34,995 nt of DNA from Paenibacillus radicis (ex Gao et al. 2016) (GTDB taxonomy: Bacteria > Bacillota > Bacilli > Paenibacillales > Paenibacillaceae), in assembly GCF_014641555.1 (NCBI RefSeq), contig NZ_BMHY01000020.1:45942-80936 (forward strand), in the 5' to 3' direction. A model generated the notes under the pieces. That model was not told the origin of the DNA. It ran no database searches and was given only the letters and a program-made list of their open reading frames with translations. Below are positions 32,380-34,995 of the stretch, one piece after another. Numbering within the stretch: position 1 is the stretch's first letter; each line of letters opens with the position of its first letter. Position numbers and translations under genes: made by a program.

Positions 32380-32949
32380 ATGACTATTGCAGATAAACAG
32401 CTTCAAGCTAGAGAAATAATAACGAAAGCTGTCTGCGGCAAAGGTCGTAAGTTTTCCACTGTAACCCATACCGTAACGCCGCCTCATCATCCGACCAGCA
32501 TTCTGGGCGCATGGATAATCAACCATCAATATGAAGCGGTTCGATCGGGCGACGGCATTGAGGTGATCGGTACTTACGATATCAACATTTGGTATTCGTA
32601 CAGCAAAAACTCCCAAACAGACGTAGCAAAAGAATCCGTACATTACGTTGAGCACATTCCTTTGTCTTATGTAGACCCGCGGCATCGGACTTCAACGGAG
32701 GAAGTTTCGGCCGAGGCACTTCAAGAGCCGAACTGCATCGAAGCTAACATTTCGAGCAGCGGCTCCGGTGTGGTCATTCGCGTTGAACGCGAATTCGCGG
32801 TGGAAATGATTGCAGAGACGAAAGTGTTTGTTGCCGTTTTTCCAGGCGGTGCGGACGGTCTGGATGGCAAGGATCTCGACTTCAACTTGGGCGATGGCGA
32901 CGGGGATTACGAGGATTTGGACCCGGATCTGCTGGACGACGAGCTGTAA
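32380..32949 (+). CDS. cotE: Outer spore coat morphogenetic protein CotE
   Basis: The start at 32380 (MTIADKQLQAREI) follows GGAGGAGG at 32364-32371 by 8 nt. The product is 189 residues, near the 181 of Bacillus CotE. Recognition rests on REIITKAVCGKGRKFS, THTVTPPHHPTSILGAWIINH, EVIGTYDINIWYSYSKN and IRVEREFAVEMIAETKVFV, with the acidic C-terminal tail (DLDFNLGDGDGDYEDLDPD) typical of the protein. CotE assembles around the forespore on SpoIVA and organises the outer coat. A sigma-E-like promoter lies upstream and an intrinsic terminator downstream. In many Bacilli cotE precedes mutS and mutL; here a ligase gene lies between. Confidence 0.95.
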   Translation: MTIADKQLQAREIITKAVCGKGRKFSTVTHTVTPPHHPTSILGAWIINHQYEAVRSGDGIEVIGTYDINIWYSYSKNSQTDVAKESVHYVEHIPLSYVDPRHRTSTEEVSAEALQEPNCIEANISSSGSGVVIRVEREFAVEMIAETKVFVAVFPGGADGLDGKDLDFNLGDGDGDYEDLDPDLLDDEL

Positions 32950-32999
32950 CTCGTGCCTTCAAGCTTTACTGTATCTTATGCTGCGTGAGCGGCAGATTC

Positions 33000-33023
33000 G
33001 AGGGCGAAAGCCCTCTTTTTTTT
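33000..33023 (+). terminator. Rho-independent terminator after cotE
   Basis: GAGGGC, GAAA tetraloop, GCCCTC and eight T: a textbook intrinsic terminator 50 bp after the cotE stop. Confidence 0.93.
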
Positions 33024-33087
33024 GAAAAAAATAGACGATTGGCATCACCAGGTTCGAATGGAAGCTTAGGCAAAGAAGGTGGCGGCA

Positions 33088-34542
33088 TTGACTGCGACAT
33101 GGGTCTGGGATGGCGATGATGACCGGCTGGAGCGGATAGACAAGGCTGCACCGCCGCTGTCGACTGCAGCTATAAGGATCTACGGCACATATCAGGACGT
33201 AGCGGAGGGCGACGCGGTAATCGTGTTGTCAACGGTGAAAAAGATTGCTTTGGGTCGTATGCCAGGCGCTGTGCTAGTCAATGAAGGCGCAGCGACGGCC
33301 GCTGCGATGTCCGCCGCGGAGAAGGAGCGGCGCTGGCGGCGCACGGGACTAGTGCGCGCGGTACAGGAGGACGAGCGCTTATACCGCGTCGTCTTGTTTC
33401 AGCTGGAGCCGATCGAGCTGATGCGATTGGATCGGCAGGGGCGGCCCTTGGGCGGCGGCGAAGGCAGTCCGCAGCGCCCGGAGGGCCGTGTGTTGGCAGG
33501 GGCTGGCCGAGCAGCTTCGGCTGCGCAATGGCCGGCAGACCCGGTAATGCGGCGCGTCGTCCGGGCGGCGACGAGCGGGCTGTATGTGCTTGGCCTCGAC
33601 ATCGGAGAGGCCGATGTTGCACTAGGAGCGGACGGGAGGGCGACTGTCCGAGCGGCAAGGGCACTGGGCAAAGCCGAGCTGACGCGGCGCTGGCCGGATG
33701 CGCTGGCGAGCTATGCCGCTGGTCATGAAGCGGCTGCACGCTATGATTCCGATCATCGGACCCTATTAATTGGAGCCGATCCCGAATTTGTGCTCATCCG
33801 GCAGGACGGGCGGGTCGCACCGGCCTCGCGGTTTCTGGGCGAGGGAACAGGGGGAGCTGCGGGAAGCGATGCTTTGCTTGTCGGGCGGCGTATCGTCTAT
33901 CCCGTTGCGGAGCTCCGCCCGGAGCCTGCCGCGGATCCCGCAGCGCTGCTTGAGCATGTCAGACAGCTGCTGCGCCGCGCTGCCACTCGCATTAACGATC
34001 CTTCGCTTCGCTGGGCCGCTGGCGCGATGCCTGTGCCGGGGCTGGCGCTCGGCGGGCATATCCATCTCAGCGGCATACCGGTATCGAGCCGGCTGCTGCG
34101 GCTGCTCGACAGCTATGTGGCATTCCCGCTTGCGCTTGTGGAAGACCCCGCTGGCCGCGGCCGAAGGCCCCGCTACGGCTCACTGGGCGATTTCCGCCTG
34201 CAGCCGCATGGCGGATTCGAATACCGCACGCTGCCGAGCTGGCTGGTCTCGCCGGCCGCGGCCAAAGCCGCTTTCGCGCTGGCGCTCCTGTGCGCCCGCG
34301 AAGCGCAGACGCTTTCGTACATACCGGCTCTTGACGAGCGGTATGTCGAAGCCTTCTATGCCGGCGATCGGGCGGAGCTCGCCGGCTGCCTGGACGAAGT
34401 TGCCGCTGCTGCTGCGGCAACGCCAAGCTATGCCGCGCTGGCGCCTTTCATCGAGCCTCTGCTCGATGCGGCGCGGCGCGGCGTCACCTGGGATGAGCGG
34501 GCCGACATCCGGCTCAAATGGCGAATCCCGCTGCGGCGCTGA
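33088..34542 (+). CDS. Phage phiEco32-type COOH-NH2 ligase-like protein
   Basis: The start is probably TTG 33088 with AAGAAGGTGG just upstream; GTG 33079 in the same frame overlaps that site. The product is about 484 residues. The second half carries the signature of the glutamine-synthetase-like COOH-NH2 ligases: IGADPEFVL near residue 230, PVAELRPEP, GGHIHLSG near residue 330, and DFRLQPHGGFEYRTLPSWL. The acidic and His residues in these blocks would bind ATP and metal. The first 200 residues are a poorly conserved Ala/Arg-rich region. Related enzymes are proposed to form amide bonds on peptides or cell-surface molecules. The gene is far more G+C-rich than its neighbours. Placed after cotE, it may modify spore or envelope components, but this is inference. 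Confidence 0.75.
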   Translation: MTATWVWDGDDDRLERIDKAAPPLSTAAIRIYGTYQDVAEGDAVIVLSTVKKIALGRMPGAVLVNEGAATAAAMSAAEKERRWRRTGLVRAVQEDERLYRVVLFQLEPIELMRLDRQGRPLGGGEGSPQRPEGRVLAGAGRAASAAQWPADPVMRRVVRAATSGLYVLGLDIGEADVALGADGRATVRAARALGKAELTRRWPDALASYAAGHEAAARYDSDHRTLLIGADPEFVLIRQDGRVAPASRFLGEGTGGAAGSDALLVGRRIVYPVAELRPEPAADPAALLEHVRQLLRRAATRINDPSLRWAAGAMPVPGLALGGHIHLSGIPVSSRLLRLLDSYVAFPLALVEDPAGRGRRPRYGSLGDFRLQPHGGFEYRTLPSWLVSPAAAKAAFALALLCAREAQTLSYIPALDERYVEAFYAGDRAELAGCLDEVAAAAAATPSYAALAPFIEPLLDAARRGVTWDERADIRLKWRIPLRR

Positions 34543-34574
34543 GCTGTTGCCACGCCGTCGCCGCGAAGCTCACG

Positions 34575-34617
34575 ACGTAAATAATGCCGGGCAAGTGATG
34601 CCCGGCATTATTTACGT
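34575..34617 (+). terminator. Terminator with perfect 19-bp stem
   Basis: ACGTAAATAATGCCGGGCA and its exact reverse complement enclose AGTGA. The G+C-rich core GCCGGGC/GCCCGGC followed by ATTATTTA acts as an intrinsic terminator. It lies 33 bp after the ligase stop. Confidence 0.85.
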
Positions 34618-34790
34618 TGTCCGAGAAGGAGCAGTAGGGCGCAGGAAGTTCACTGTTGTTTGAAACCAAGTTTCTCCCACCGCGAAGTTTTCTTCGCAGA
34701 AGCATTTGTCGCGCCATCATCCAACAGTGAGTGTATAGCAACCATTGCCTCACCCTTTAGCGAAACAGGTTCGATAAAGAGCCTGCTTCC

Positions 34791-34929
34791 CGAATCAAAA
34801 TGCAAATCTGCATTTTGTTAGCCGTGTTTTCGCCCATTTCTCGCATCAAAATGCAAAAGTGCAGGTTGATTCGCCCGAAATGCCCCAAATGGGCGAAATT
34901 GACTGATTTCAAATGCACTTTGCAACTAG
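34791..34929. repeat. Short repeats around ATCAAAATGCAAA and TTCGCCC
   Basis: ATCAAAATGCAAA occurs at about 34794-34806 and 34845-34857, each followed within 30 bp by TTCGCCC. A third, more diverged copy lies inverted at 34891-34929 (GGGCGAAA ... TGCACTTTGCA). AAATGCAAATCTGCATTT is itself nearly palindromic. The rest of 34618-34976 shows a GCGAAACAGGTTCGATA fragment like the repeats at 27.8-28.2 kb, and no gene. Confidence 0.65.
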
Positions 34930-34976
34930 AATAAACAGTGGACACTCGTTAAGTGTAGAAAGAAAATAACATTAAC

Positions 34977-34995
34977 GAGGAGAGGTGTTTGGCAT
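34977..34995 (+). promoter_or_regulatory. Ribosome binding site of the next gene (start codon cut by window end)
   Basis: GAGGAGAGG at 34977-34985 is followed 8 nt later by AT at the last two bases, so an ATG probably begins at 34994. Given the common Bacilli order cotE-mutS-mutL, mutS is the likely gene, but none of it is visible. Confidence 0.5.

Noticed and set aside
33770..34663. Long open frames overlapping the ligase gene in other frames and on the other strand
   Set aside because: High G+C content removes stop codons; the frames lack start signals and domains, whereas the ligase frame carries family motifs.

Overview
The window looks like a chromosomal segment of a spore-forming Firmicute of the Paenibacillus type. 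Supporting signs are AGGAGG-type ribosome binding sites, frequent GTG/TTG starts, the spore coat organiser CotE near the right end, proteins with copper-amine-oxidase-like stalk domains, and several families common in Paenibacillaceae (YwqG/DUF1963, DUF309, YxcD, DUF3267). These taxonomic cues are recognition from memory; no search was run. No rRNA, tRNA, CRISPR array, transposase or phage structural gene was seen.

Region 1 (1-10.1 kb) is an A+T-richer accessory block. Two close paralogues of a secreted two-domain protein (2-805 and 5290-6102) flank a secreted propeller-like protein, a secreted stalk-domain/trypsin-like protease and a cytoplasmic protein with a PD-(D/E)XK-like nuclease signature. 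Next come a YwqG/DUF1963 protein, a Cthe_2314-like HEPN protein with an R-x4-H motif, a DUF3267 membrane zincin, a convergent SUKH (SMI1/KNR4) protein and a degenerate formylglycine-generating-enzyme-like protein. Several of these families belong to toxin-immunity or nuclease groups, but no toxin gene is visible.

Region 2 (10.15-17.55 kb) holds a small MpsC/DUF2294 gene and then a tight operon: a polyamine/spermidine-type ABC transporter (lipoprotein, two permeases, ATPase) interleaved with a nucleoside hydrolase and closed by adenine deaminase. The enzymes suggest uptake and salvage of a purine nucleoside or base rather than a polyamine. Two perfect matches to the Bacillus PurBox consensus lie at 10134-10146 and 10269-10281.

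Region 3 (17.57-23.5 kb) has a secreted GH18 glycosidase with about six N-terminal repeats, read leftward. Divergent from it is a four-gene operon: methyltransferase, FAD oxidoreductase, SRPBCC protein and an intact beta-ketoacyl synthase. This looks like a small orphan polyketide or fatty-acid-derived pathway lacking a visible carrier protein.

Region 4 (23.55-27.6 kb) holds ordinary genes: YxcD, a small glycine-rich membrane protein, DUF309, beta-carbonic anhydrase, a HesB/IscA-like protein and an M32 carboxypeptidase. A gene-free stretch of about 0.97 kb follows, with tandem and palindromic GCGAA/TTCGC repeats.

Region 5 (28.5-35 kb) has an NMT1/SsuA-type ABC transporter operon, an aromatic-acid-exporter-like membrane protein, cotE with a good sigma-E-like promoter, a very G+C-rich phage-type COOH-NH2 ligase, a strong terminator and another repeat-bearing gap. 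The window ends on a ribosome binding site whose start codon straddles the last bases; synteny suggests mutS.
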